From: Zygnema circumcarinatum
Taxonomy: Eukaryota; Streptophyta; Zygnematophyceae; Zygnematales; Zygnemataceae
Direction: 5' to 3'
DNA: 64,000 bases
Assembly (NCBI GenBank): GCA_037447605.1
Contig: CM074807.1
Location: forward strand, 1,966,117-2,030,116
Below are positions 1 to 23,762 of the stretch, in pieces. Below the pieces are notes generated by a model that ran no database searches, was not told the origin of the DNA, and saw only the letters and a list, made by a program, of their open reading frames with translations. A program made the position numbers and the translations under genes. Within the stretch, counting starts at the first letter, position 1. Each line of letters starts with the position of its first letter.

Positions 1-134
1 TCTCGGCTCCAGCCCGACCAGTATCCATCTCCATATCGACCAACTTCGCCATCCAATAGATCTCTCGCAGCTCGAGGTGTGCGCCTTAGCACTCCTCGAG
101 CTGTCAGCTTTTGCACAGCCCCTCTGAACGCCAT
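1..134 (-). CDS. 5' end of an unidentified gene, possible mitochondrial presequence
   Basis: Reading leftwards from an ATG at 132-134 there are 44 open codons up to the window edge. The peptide begins MAFRGAVQKLTARGVLRR and continues through an RAARDLLDGEVGRYGDGYWSG stretch split here only by the edge of the window. It is rich in Arg, Ala and Leu with few acidic residues at the start, as in mitochondrial presequences. I do not recognise the family. The GC-rich stretch at about 250-560 would be its promoter, and the histidine kinase 3' end is the nearest gene, on the same strand. It could be a chance open stretch; sequence left of the window would settle it. Confidence 0.4.
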   Translation of the reverse strand, partial: MAFRGAVQKLTARGVLRRTPRAARDLLDGEVGRYGDGYWSGWSR

Positions 135-1919
135 TTGTTCCGGGAAAAATGCCAATCCGGTTCAAATATATGCAAGTAAAATCAGAGCCAGTTAGAAGGG
201 TTAACCCCCAGAAGCGCTAGGACGGCCTGGAGGAGTCCGCGTCGGCGATCCATGGCGAGGAGGTTGCAGGCGCGCGAGGAGCGAGGGATGGCGGGCGGAC
301 GAACACGGCGGCCCTCCCTCTCTGAGTTGCCGGCCGACGGACGGTACCGTACCGTTGTCACCGGACGGCGAGGCCAAAGCGAGGGCCCTGTTGGCCGTTC
401 GCTGCGCGCTTTTTGTTCCACGCTCCGTCGCACAGCAGGTCGTGTCCGTACGCCATGTGCCAATGGCATGGCATGGCATGGAATGGCTGCATGGGGGCGT
501 CACGGTGATGGGATGAGGAATTCCGTCATCCGGCAAGTTGGCCCATCCGGCCATCCGTCCCACTCGTCCGACGACTGGGCATGCCCAGGTCGTTTGCGAG
601 CGGCTCCTCGTGGTTCTCCATGTTTGTTTTTGTCCGCGTACAATCGATGGCATCGCCGTGCGTGAGATCAATGCCAGATCCACCTCCAGCGCTTCACTCC
701 AGAGCTCACGAGCCAAGGCTGAGGGCCTTGCGGTCTCCCACACCCCCACTCATCAGGATTCCAATAATCGCTCCATGGCTTCGTTACAACCATAGGATGA
801 TGGCATGGCATTGGCATGTGAGGATGGTATGCGAATGGCGATGGGGGCTTTGAATGAGGTCCCAGAAACCTCGAATCTATACTGCGATCTTGGGATGCGT
901 GTAAACTCGACTTTTCTTGCAACCGACTAACTTTTTGCGGCGGAATGGCTGGAGTTATGTCCCGTAAACAGATTGGGAATAGCTTGCTACAGAAGTTGTG
1001 GGTTGTGCAGGTTTCGATACTGACGGCAGTATCCTCAATCCGGATGTTCTTGCACCCATGATAAGAAGTGAGAAACAAAGGATACACCATAGACTTGAAT
1101 GGACCTAGAGAATGGGTGACCGAATGAACATCAGTTCAATCTTTGCAGTCAGCATTTTATCCCAGGCGTCGTGCATCACCTCTCACCCATGAACTCCTAA
1201 AATAGCTGACACACCACTGCTTGGACAGAGGTAGGACTCGCATTAGATTGAAGGTATAACTACTGGCTGCAGAGCCTGCCTTATGACATCTGCTACAGCA
1301 ACCAGCAACAGAATCTAATGTAGACCACGACTTGCAGCTAACATTGAAGTCCAGCAATAGGGTCTACCGCTGCTAATTTGTCTATGGCTTTACACCTAAA
1401 GTGAATGCCGGAGCAAACAAGAACGACCAACAAGAAGCTGACGATATGTGACCTAGAACCTGTATTTACTGCTTACTTCTGGCACTGCAGCCAAGAATCT
1501 AATTCGTACATCTGTTGATAACGACACCTCTCCATTGGCCCTGCGCTGGGCCAGAAAAATGAAACACGAAGTGGTTCAAACAATGGCAGGACGAAGGCCT
1601 GTCAGGTGCCGAAAGGGACAAAAACGATGTAGTCGAATCCTCACAGTCAAGGGTGACCTTGAAATCCCATTCGACGAACGCGGAGAGTCGACGCCAAGGA
1701 TACATCAGTTCTTGTTGGGGTGCTTAGGAGCAGGGCTAAATTGGGGCTAGGATCGTTATCGAGCCTGTCCCATAAGGTTGAAGATGTATATTCACTAAAT
1801 CATATGTAAGGGTATGTCGAATGCTGCAATATATGGGGTCGATATGGACAGGGAAGGGACTGTCGGATCTCTAAGTAGTGCCAGCACTGATTGAAGTCGC
1901 GGATTTTGCAGAAGAGAAG
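135..1919. other. Intergenic region, GC-rich promoter side plus AT-richer 3' flank
   Basis: No convincing exon was found on either strand. The left part (about 250-560) is GC-rich and holds a CGGTACCGTACCG motif near 341-353 and ATGGC/GGCAT short repeats at 463-485. A truncated copy of the dispersed foldback repeat lies at 604-676. From about 900 to 1919 the DNA is plain, AT-richer sequence downstream of the histidine kinase stop. Confidence 0.5.
604..676 (+). repeat. Dispersed foldback repeat, right-hand end
   Basis: The sequence runs from CCTCGTGGTTCTCCATG to GTGAGATCAATGCCA and matches the right end of the copies at 12117-12185, 14711-14767 and 29191-29258, including the ATGGCATCGCC core. 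No clear left inverted partner is visible, so this looks like a truncated or diverged copy. Confidence 0.65.
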
Positions 1920-10218
<8,299 letters not shown>

Positions 10219-11911
10219 TAGAGAATAGCAGCCGAATGCAGGGTTAACTGCCTTGGCTTGAATTCCAAAATTGTGAGAAGCAGTAAGGGATGGAGCTCTG
10301 CGGAGCTGCTCCAGCGGTGTCTTCCTTTAGAGCACCGGAAAGGAAAGAGCCGTTTCTTACCCTGCATTGATGTGTTCAAAGGTACTATAAACGACCAGGG
10401 AACCTTCTGTGATAATGCAAACGCAAAGCCTTACAGGATAATCTCAACTCAGCTATGATAATCTGCATATTCTGAAAAGACTCTCCCTGCTGCTCCAAAG
10501 TTGCCACAGTTGGCCTGCATGAGGAGGCTTCCTTCCAGCGGCCATCATGACTGAATGACTGACCGGAAAATCCCGGAGCAGTGAAAAGAGAAAATGCACG
10601 GAATGCTGTCCGCTGCAAGTGAGCGCTAGGATGGAGCGCCCTCTCCCTCTCCACCTCGTTGCTGCGCCCTCCGCCGTCGCCCTGCCGCTAACTGAATGCC
10701 CGGCCGCCCGCCCGCCCGCCCGCAGGCGGACCGACGGATCTACGAGCGAGCTTGCGACCTTGCACCTTGGTCCTTGGCGCCAGCGGCCGGCCGGGCGGCC
10801 AGCCGGGCGGCCGGGCGGCCGGGCGGGCGGCCGGGCGGGAGCGAGCGAGCGAGCGCGAGAGAGAGCGAGTGAGAGTGAGAGCCGCTGCGGCGCGTCCCAC
10901 GCCGGGCTGCCTGTCGTACGGTACGGCGCGCCGGGCCGGCCCCGCCCGCAGCCAGCCCGCCAGCCCGCCAGCCAACCAGCCAACCAGCCAGCCGCGGGCG
11001 GGCGGGCGGGCTGGCAGGCAAGCCGGGGCGGGGGCGGGGCGGGGCGACGCGGGAGGGCCGGGCCCCCTCCCCTCCCCTCCCCTCCTCTCCCCAGCCGTGC
11101 GTCCGTACCGTCGCCTCCCCCCGCCGCCGCACCAAGCAAAGCCGCCCGCTCGCCCGGCGAGTGCGGACCTGCCACGTCGCCCCGAAGGCACGTCCAGTCG
11201 TCTAAGGACAGCCGCACACGTGGCTCGGATCACGGGTAAGCTCCGCCAATCATGGCATGGGCACTGTTCTGGCGGCCGCCGGCCGGCCGGCGGGGGCGGC
11301 CGGCGGAAGGAGGCCGGCCGGCCGGCGCAACCGTCAGGATCGGTGCGATACAATAGCAGGGATCTGAAACGTGGCGGATCCCCGGGCTACCACGTGACGC
11401 CTAATTACGGCACCCGTGCGAGCGGCGGCGGCTTGATGGCGGAGCGCAGCCCTGACACTGTAGCGCGTCGCCGTACGGCGGTACGGCCCGCCCGCCCGCC
11501 AGATCGTGGATCGGGCCGGTTCCCAGACAAACTTGCCGGTACTGTAGCGCGTGCCGTACGGCACGTACATACGGTACATAACATGTAACATGCGGCCGAG
11601 TGTGTGAGGGGCGGGGCGAGGAGCAGTTCGGCCTGTACCGTACCCAATCGAACTGGTCGGCGTGGGCCGTACATGCCGTACAGGGCTTGCAGATTTCTTG
11701 TTAGCGACCGACCAATGCGGCGGCGGCAGGTGGAAGCGCCGCGGATCAAGCTCAGGCCTAGGGGCGGGATAGGTGCGATAGCCAGCCACCCAGCCAGCCA
11801 CCCAGCCAGCCAGCCAGCCAGCCGGCCGCGCTCGTACTGCGGAGATCACGGGAGAAAGAACTTTTATTTTTTCAATGCGTCTCATTCAAGTGTGAGGTGC
11901 GGAGAACTCGC
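10219..11911. promoter_or_regulatory. GC-rich island upstream of the histidine kinase
   Basis: From about 10620 to 11850 the DNA is extremely GC-rich, with runs of GGCCGG/CGGGCGG and CCAGC/CCAACC repeats (10777-10845, 10950-11000, 11775-11825). CGTACGG-type palindromes occur at about 10912-10924, 11473-11488, 11550-11575 and 11634-11680. Long open frames exist on both strands but have low-complexity P/A/R/G composition and no family signature. The stretch 10219-10620 is ordinary and probably 5' UTR or proximal promoter. Confidence 0.5.
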
Positions 11912-12185
11912 GTGATCTCACGATGGCGAGGCCATCAAATGTAAATGGATAAAATCAACCTATGGATTTAAAGGAAAATGTCACAAAGGACCGCAGGACA
12001 AAAAGAAAAAGCCTATAAACAACTTTGCGGCTGCTTCTAGGCTGTGATGTTAAGCATAGGCGTAGTTTTCCACTCCGAGCTTTTTTCTTTGGTGCTTAGG
12101 TCCATTGAGAACAATTCCTCGTGGTTCCCCATGCTCACTTCGTCCATGTACATTTGATGGCCTCGTCATCGTGAGATCAATGCCA
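11912..12185. mobile_element. Foldback/MITE-like element with long terminal inverted repeats
   Basis: The left end (GTGATCTCACGATGGCGAGG, then CCATCAAATGTAAATGGA) is mirrored at the right end (TCCATGTACATTTGATGG, then CGTCATCGTGAGATCAATG). Further in, CAAAGGACC plus an A-rich AAAAAGAAAAA tract on the left is answered by a T-rich tract plus CTTAGGTCC on the right. Size is about 270 bp. No transposase is encoded. The same termini recur across the window. Confidence 0.65.
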
Positions 12186-12358
12186 CTTCCACTTCCGCCT
12201 TCGCCAGTGCGCCCATCGCTCCTTCGAGATGCGAACACGGCCCCGGAAGCCCTCTTCCGGCGATCCTGGCTACTTTTTATCGACAGCGCATTTCCGTCGC
12301 CCTTCAGCGTTACTATCCTCGCTTCTACTCTCATTCGGCGTGCTGTGATTGTCGATAA

Positions 12359-12600
12359 CGTGTCGGTGGCTTTCCGCCGCTCCCTCCGCGCGATGTGCCG
12401 CACATCGGTGACCTTCGCGGCTGCTTCTAGGGCTGCGTTGTTGCGCCTAGGCGTAGCTTTCAGCTCTAACATTTCTCTTTGTGCCCTTAGGTCTTTTGCG
12501 ACCAATTCTTCGTGGTTCTCCGTGATGTTTTTGTCCATTGTACATTTGATGGCATCGCCTTTCGTTAGTTAAGAAATAAAAAACGGCATTGATCTCACGA
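12359..12600 (+). repeat. Dispersed foldback repeat, longer internal copy
   Basis: The stretch 12359-12569 aligns with 14577-14767 along its length: GTGTCGGTGGC, CGCTCCCTCC, CGCGATGT, CCGCACATCG, then the CTTAGGTC, GTGGTTC and CATTTGATGGCATCGCC blocks. The terminal GAGATCAATGCCA is lost. A separate left-type end, GGCATTGATCTCACGA, follows at 12585-12600. Confidence 0.6.
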
Positions 12601-12757
12601 AATGATAGTTAACTTGGACGGGCCGACCTTGCAAATTTAGGGCTGGCGGTGGTGATCCCCCTCCGTCCCGATCGCTCCTAGCCCCAAGCCCTCCCAGCTC
12701 GTGGAAGCACACGTGGGGACCGACACAGTCACTATAACGTGAGTAGACTGTACAGTA

Positions 12758-12914
12758 GGGGGTGTCAGACTTAACAAAATCTTACGAAAAGCGTTACGAA
12801 AAAAAAGGTTACGAAAGTACTCCGCCGCAGGAGGATCGCTATTATACTGGAGTACTCGTTCTGATGTCAGACTTACGAACACGCGTACTGAATTTTTTTA
12901 AGTCTGACACCCCC
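12758..12914. mobile_element. Tc1/mariner-type MITE with TA target duplication
   Basis: A perfect 17-bp terminal inverted repeat, GGGGGTGTCAGACTTAA at the left and its reverse complement at 12898-12914, is flanked on both sides by TA (12756-12757 and 12915-12916). TA duplication is the hallmark of Tc1/mariner insertions. The 157-bp body is non-coding. A second internal GTCAGACTTACGAA at about 12866 echoes the terminus. Confidence 0.75.
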
Positions 12915-14576
12915 TAGTATATCATATTATATTACGGACGCTCGGGGTTATGAAGTTTGGCCGGAAAACTTAAGCGAAATCTAATCACCAATTAATCCGC
13001 GCCAACGTCTCGTCGGGCAATTCAAACATTTTGCGGGCAGCCTTCAACACCAAGCAGTCGTTGTTTGGGGCTGTGTACGCCACGTGGCGTTTGGCGGTAG
13101 CTGCGCAGAGTTTTTCGCGCTCCGTCTTTAACCGAGTGGCATGTGCGGACGGTTTGAGTGCAACAGGTTGAAGGGGGTTGCGAAACTTCGTTTCGGCGAC
13201 AGGAAAACTCTCCGGCTCGGTCTCCCCCTCGCCTCGACCGCTTGCCGGCGAGTTGAACCGCGGACGGCACGGACGGGGCACGGCCGCACTTCCGCCTGCC
13301 ATTAGTGCGCGCGGGGCAGCGGACGGGCGGAGGGCGCAGCCGCCGACCGCCGTGCCAATGCAATCCTTGTTTCCGAACTGTCCCTTCATCCAACGGGCAA
13401 TTTGCCACGTGTGGGCAAAGGCTTTTCTCTGCTTCATAGCGGCCGTGTGCCGTGTGCCGTGTGCCGTGTGCACTAGGACCATTGACTTCGTGACGCCTTT
13501 ATTACTCTGAGAGCGAGATGGGAAGTTTGAGACCACGCAAATACATGCCAAGGCGAATCGAAAAGTGGCAAAAGAGGTGCATTTTGGAAGGTGGATCCGG
13601 CATTGATCGCCTCGATGCGTTCATTTTTTACCTTTCTTGCGTTTTTCTCGTGGGTTAACTCGTCTACTTCATTATGTTAGTGTGTGCAGCAAGAAACGTG
13701 CAATGGCGCGGGTGCTGGAAGCGCACGAACATGGAACGGCGCAAACGAGGACTTGCAGTGCGGACTTCAAAGGGAGACCTGGACACTTTCGCTCACTCGC
13801 TTCCCCCCCCCCCCCCGCGACGACGCGTTGGACAACCAGCCAGCCGGTCATGAGCCTTGATTCGCCTCAACTCGCGTGTCCACCTCGTGGTTTCCGGCCT
13901 GCAAACTGTTCAAAGTTTAGCCGAGGAGGATTCGGCTTGCCACAGCCAGTACCGTATGGTGCCATTGGCAGCTGCCGCCTGCCTGAAGTGCGCACAGCGA
14001 GTGCGTGTTTGCGCACTTCCTCGAGCCGGAATGCTTCTCATGAGATCAATGCCACATCATTCTCTGCGCGCCGGCTTCAGAACGCCCTAAATTTATCTAC
14101 ATTGAAAAAGTGGATCTTTCTTGTTGCGCGCAAGCTCAAGTAATAAATAAGAATTGTGTTACCCATGAAAAGGGGCATATGACTAACAAAGTATGAGCAG
14201 CGCGACTCTGCGAGTGTTTGCTCGGTCGCAGACAACTGCCATTCCCACCACGGTAGCATTGCGGGATAGGCGACACAAAGGCTCGTAACTCTCAAAAGTG
14301 CACGCGCCTGCTCTGAAGCAGAGCGAAGTTGCTGACGGGCGGTGCATTGACGTGCGTGCATGCGAGCAAACTTGGCGCTTCTAGCGGTTCACCTCAATTG
14401 ACTATACGCCTTACAAGTTACAATTGAGGCGCTCTCCTCCGGAATCCCAAGGACCCTGTGGTGGTAAGTCTGCTCTCCGCTGAGCATTGGAGCAAACGTG
14501 GGTTTGCCAAATGCCGAGTGAACTGAGTCCTATACGCTCTTGCTACAACAATAACAGGATGTGTCATATGCAGCGG
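12915..14576. other. Repeat-rich intergenic DNA, no gene recognised
   Basis: A moderately GC-rich stretch (13050-13480) carries an open frame of about 188 codons on the minus strand without a family signature or an ATG at its beginning. A short ACGGCAC-type tandem repeat lies at 13445-13470 and a C-run at 13806-13817. GGCATTGATCG at about 13600 and GAGATCAATGCCA at 14042-14054 resemble the two ends of the foldback family, so part of this stretch may be another old copy. Confidence 0.4.
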
Positions 14577-14767
14577 GCCGTGTCGGTGGCCTTCCCCCGC
14601 TCCCTCCTCGCGATGTACCGCACATCGATGACCTTCGCGTTGTTGAGTCTAGGCGTAGTTTTCCGCTCGTAGCTTTTTTCTTTTGTGCTTAGGTCCTTTG
14701 CGACCAGTTCCTCGTGGTTCCCCGTGTTGACTTTGTCCATTGGCCTCGCCGTCATGAGATCAATGCC
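14577..14767 (+). repeat. Dispersed foldback repeat, long copy
   Basis: It matches 12359-12569 internally and ends in CATGAGATCAATGCCCA. On the minus strand this copy and the 12359 copy both keep an open frame with similar peptides (NHEELVAKDL, then ATP/TTPR, then IARRERxKATDT), which could reflect a former coding segment or simply nucleotide similarity. Confidence 0.6.
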
Positions 14768-15059
14768 CACTTGAGATGACAAAAGCAGCAACATCAATGC
14801 CAAATCCCCCTTTCATGCATACCACCACAGATACATCACAATGTGATGTTAAACGGTGAAGTTGCACAACCAGTTGTGCAACAGTCCTAGTAAGCGCCAC
14901 AACAGCGCGCCTCCGTCGGTCTACGTCGCATGGCTGGGCCACGGTAGAGGGAGAGGGGGGGGAGGCGGTCCTTGCCCCTGCAACTCGCAGCGCGCGTCTA
15001 CACTGGACAGTGCAGGGGCGGGGGAACTCGGCGGCGCGAGTGCAGCAGCCACCGTGGCC
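14768..15059 (+). promoter_or_regulatory. Proximal promoter and 5' UTR of PRMT3
   Basis: The block between the last foldback copy and the PRMT3 ATG contains a GC-rich stretch from 14890 and a G-run near 14945-14965. One more CATCAATGCCA remnant of the repeat lies at 14792-14802. No TATA box is obvious. Confidence 0.35.
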
Positions 15060-20628
<5,569 letters not shown>

Positions 20629-21301
20629 CGCCACACGGCGCTGCTCATTGCCGCCCTCCCTTTGTTGCCTGCCCGCGATCACAGTTGCACGATGCCCTTG
20701 TGCTCACTTTTTGAATGCTATAGATGGGCCTCCCTCTTTAAGCTCAGGGCTGTCGGGCCTCTGCAACGCTTGTGCTGCTCGGTTGCTGCGTTGGCGGGTG
20801 CTTGCAGCCGTCCGATCAGGGATTTGAGTCCCAGATCGGACGGCGCTCCTTTTGCGGCTGCTCGAGACACGAGACGCAAAAATATTTACATTTATATTAA
20901 CATTTACATTTACAGTTTTCGGAGTCGATCAAGTTCTATGTGAATTAACATTTTACATTTACAGTTTTCGGAGTCGATCAAGTTCTATGTGAGGACGTCA
21001 ATCGACTGAACGCCTCGCTTAACTTGGCATGCAACAGCGGGGCCCTTCAATATGAACCCTCGCCCTCGTTTTCCGGCGGGGGGTGGCGTCGCTACCGCCT
21101 TCCTAGAGCCGCTGAATGTCTGACCGATCAGATTAGGGTTGTTGAGCTCTCGTCTCAATTGCTACTACGTACGAAGAAGAGGGAGAATTAGCAGAAAGGG
21201 ATTACAGAAGGAAGAGCAGGAAAAGGGGCAGAGGGAGAGAAGGGAGGAGGAAGAGGGGAAGGACGGAGAGTACCTAGAGAGTGGAGGAAACTACCGCAGC
21301 A
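20629..21301. other. Intergenic region between PRMT3 and the zinc-knuckle gene
   Basis: It contains the PRMT3 3' flank with a 10-bp perfect inverted repeat (CCGTCCGATC at 20808-20817, its complement at 20834-20843). A near-identical direct duplication of about 48 bp follows (about 20897-20943 and 20945-20992). A GC-richer proximal promoter (21040-21125) and a purine-rich 5' UTR (21175-21290) precede the next ATG. No exon is seen. Confidence 0.5.
20897..20992. repeat. Tandem duplication of about 48 bp
   Basis: TTAACATT(T)ACATTTACAG followed by TTTTCGGAGTCGATCAAGTT and CTATGTGA occurs twice back to back with a one-base length difference. The near identity indicates a recent event. Confidence 0.75.
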
Positions 21302-22276
21302 ATGTCGAGCAGCAACAAGGAGAATAAGGCCACAATGGCGGCGGCCGACCGTATCAAGCAGGCGGCCATGAACGCCAGCAAAGGGCTCAGCCGCGCACAG
21401 GCGGAGCGCGCCGCAGCAGCTGCTGCTCGCAATGTTAACGCATACGGGCAGAAGGAGGAGGGACCTTCCAGGTGGCAGGAGCGCAAGGAGGCCAAGAGAA
21501 TGATGTACTTGGAGTCCACGGAGCAGGCGGTGAAGCTCGGAGTAAGAACTCAGAAGGGATCGCAAGCGCATCCCGGAAATCAGATGTGCCAGAAGTGTTA
21601 TAAGACAGGCCACTGGACCTATGAATGCAAGAACGAAAGAGTGTATGTGTCACGGCCATCCAGGACGCAGCAGTTGAAAAACCCGAAGTTGAAGGCGAGA
21701 TACATGGACGCGGCAGAGGTGCTGGATGGGCTCGATCCGAGAGCACAGCAGCGAGAAGCAATGCGAGAGGAAGAACTAGGGAGAGAGAGCGAGAAGGCGA
21801 AAGGGGAACGGAAGGAAAAGAAGAAGAGCAGAAAAAAGAAGGATTTTAGCGAAAGTGAATCTGCAAGTGATAGCGGAGATAGTAGTGAGAGTGAGAGCGG
21901 CAGCGGCGTGTCTTCAGAGTCCGATGGTTCGTCTGATTCTGATTCGTACTCCGAATCAGATTCAGAATCCGATTCAGAGTCCACTGAAACTGAGAGACGC
22001 AGGAGGCGGCGACGCAGGCGCGCTAAGGAGAGTGAGAGCGAGAGCGAGAGCGAGAGTCTGAGCGAAAGTGACAGTGGGAGTGACGAGAGCGACGACAGCG
22101 AAGATGACAGAAGGAAGCGGAAACGACAGGGAAGAACTCAACACAGTAATAGGAAAAAGTCGGAGGAGAAGAAACCCACCAAGCGAAGACAGCGAGATGC
22201 AGACAGTGGCAGAGAAACGGAGTCAGAAAATGAAGATAATGAACAACGAAATGGTGACAAAAAGCGCCGCAGGTAG
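21302..22276 (+). CDS. ZCCHC10-like zinc-knuckle protein with acidic Ser/Glu-rich tail
   Basis: A single uninterrupted exon of 324 codons plus stop. The N-terminal third is Ala/Lys-rich. A CCHC zinc knuckle (CQKCYKTGHWTYEC, about residues 92-105) is followed by a conserved stretch with SRTQQLKNPKLK, the arrangement of the ZCCHC10/SREK1IP1 family of nuclear RNA-associated proteins. The tail alternates long SES/SDS acidic-serine runs with basic RRRRRR and KKKSRKKK patches, giving likely nuclear localisation and CK2-type phosphorylation targets. The start is the first ATG in frame, after a purine-rich leader. Splicing-associated function is inferred from family only. It is the only intronless protein gene in the window. 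Confidence 0.85.
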   Translation: MSSSNKENKATMAAADRIKQAAMNASKGLSRAQAERAAAAAARNVNAYGQKEEGPSRWQERKEAKRMMYLESTEQAVKLGVRTQKGSQAHPGNQMCQKCYKTGHWTYECKNERVYVSRPSRTQQLKNPKLKARYMDAAEVLDGLDPRAQQREAMREEELGRESEKAKGERKEKKKSRKKKDFSESESASDSGDSSESESGSGVSSESDGSSDSDSYSESDSESDSESTETERRRRRRRRRAKESESESESESLSESDSGSDESDDSEDDRRKRKRQGRTQHSNRKKSEEKKPTKRRQRDADSGRETESENEDNEQRNGDKKRRR

Positions 22277-23762
22277 TCAACCTGGTGCTGGCTTCTTATG
22301 TCCAATCACTTGCTTCTTGACGGATTTTATGCATGAAGAGAGGCATGCAGTTGATGTGGACCATTGAACAGTGTGGATGGACGTAAGGATGGGAAAGGTC
22401 AGTTGAAGTTTTATCTCCTTGTTCGCATTAGTAAAGAGGCGTGTGTACGGCCAATGTTAAATGTTGTGGAAACCAGAAATCGACATTCATATCCTTTATC
22501 AATGTGAAATGTTCGGGAGCTCTCTCGCAAGGATGCACAGCCGACTCAGGGGTCATTCAGTCATGCACAGCTGGTGAAGAGCAGGCTATTGTCACAATTG
22601 ACGGCCAGGAAGCTGAGTTGTTTGCGATCCACTAAGTGTACATATGTAGATGTATAGGCAGTGTAACTGGCCCTTGTAATCCATCCTCTACTTTTTGGGA
22701 TAAGCAGGTTGGATACGTTTTCTTTCGACCAAGGCAATCTTGTTTGCACTTTTGTTTCTGCGTCGATGCTCAAAAGCCAGTTTGCGGAGCTTAACTTGAT
22801 TGCAGTTTCTGCTATCTCTATTGGGTTACTTGTACCCTATTGCTAGAAAACACCACGCCAAACCTTGGTTCTTCATAGGTAGGTCTTCCGCAGGAACAAG
22901 ACAGATGACATGGAACCTGAGCCATTTGAAGCCGCCTTTGGAGCCGAGCGAGCCAACCTCAGATTAGCAAAACAGCCACTGGAAAAATAAAGCTTCACTC
23001 CATTGCACGTGCTGAATGAAAATGAACTACAAGGGAGCTGATCAAAAGTCGAATTTTGTTTCATTTACACTGAGTTGGCTTCCTTATTCCATTTCAAATT
23101 CGAACAAACATAGTAAGCCGGGCGCTCAAATCTTTTTGAACAAGCTGACATTTTGATGTCAACATTCGAGTCATGAGCGCCCGACAACGCCATGGATGTA
23201 ACGGCCCTAGGGAATGGCCGTAAGCAAAAGGCCCAAGCTTACTAGAGAAAGCGGACGGCAGGTGTCCAAATCTCTTCATGAAAGGAGGAGACGCCATTGG
23301 GCGTCCTTGAAGAATGTCCTCGACTCCCAGGGAGCAGGCGTGGCCCAGGGCAACGAAACAGCTCTCTCTAGCTCCAACCCCGCTTGCTGCCTGGGAGTGG
23401 GCACCACTGAGCATTCTCCCCACTGCCACACTGCACTTAAGCCCACGGCATCCTCCTTCCCCTCGGCTGCCCAGGTTTGCTCTGCCTGCTTGAGCGCCAT
23501 GGCTCCTCGCTCAGCACTCTTTCTACATGCAGCTATCCTACCTCTAGTACGGCCCGCAGAAATGACGCTCCCTCGGCAGCCTTGGAGGTGTTTGCGCCAT
23601 GGTGCGGAGCCGGCAGTACGAACTTACTCGTTAGGGCTCGCAGGACTTCATCTTCTTGTTATGCTCAGGCATTATTTATAAGCTCTACAACAACCTTACA
23701 GCACATCACATCTGCGACAGCGATCCTATGCTAAGCAGCAGCTTGCACCTCACCCGCCCTCT
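22277..23762. other. Convergent 3' flanks of the zinc-knuckle gene and the glutathione transferase
   Basis: No exon could be supported. A short inverted repeat (GGGCGCTCA near 23119, TGAGCGCCC near 23176) bounds about 66 bp and could be a small hairpin element. An open frame at 23214-23681 on the plus strand has no family features and lies in the 3' flank of the glutathione transferase gene. Confidence 0.4.

Noticed and set aside
10453-11588. Several overlapping long open frames on both strands
   Set aside because: Extreme GC content removes stop codons. The peptides are low-complexity P/A/R/G/S with no domain, and the region is an island upstream of the histidine kinase.
23214-23681. 155-codon plus-strand open frame
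   Set aside because: It lies in the 3' flank of the transferase gene, has no domain and shows no start or splice context.
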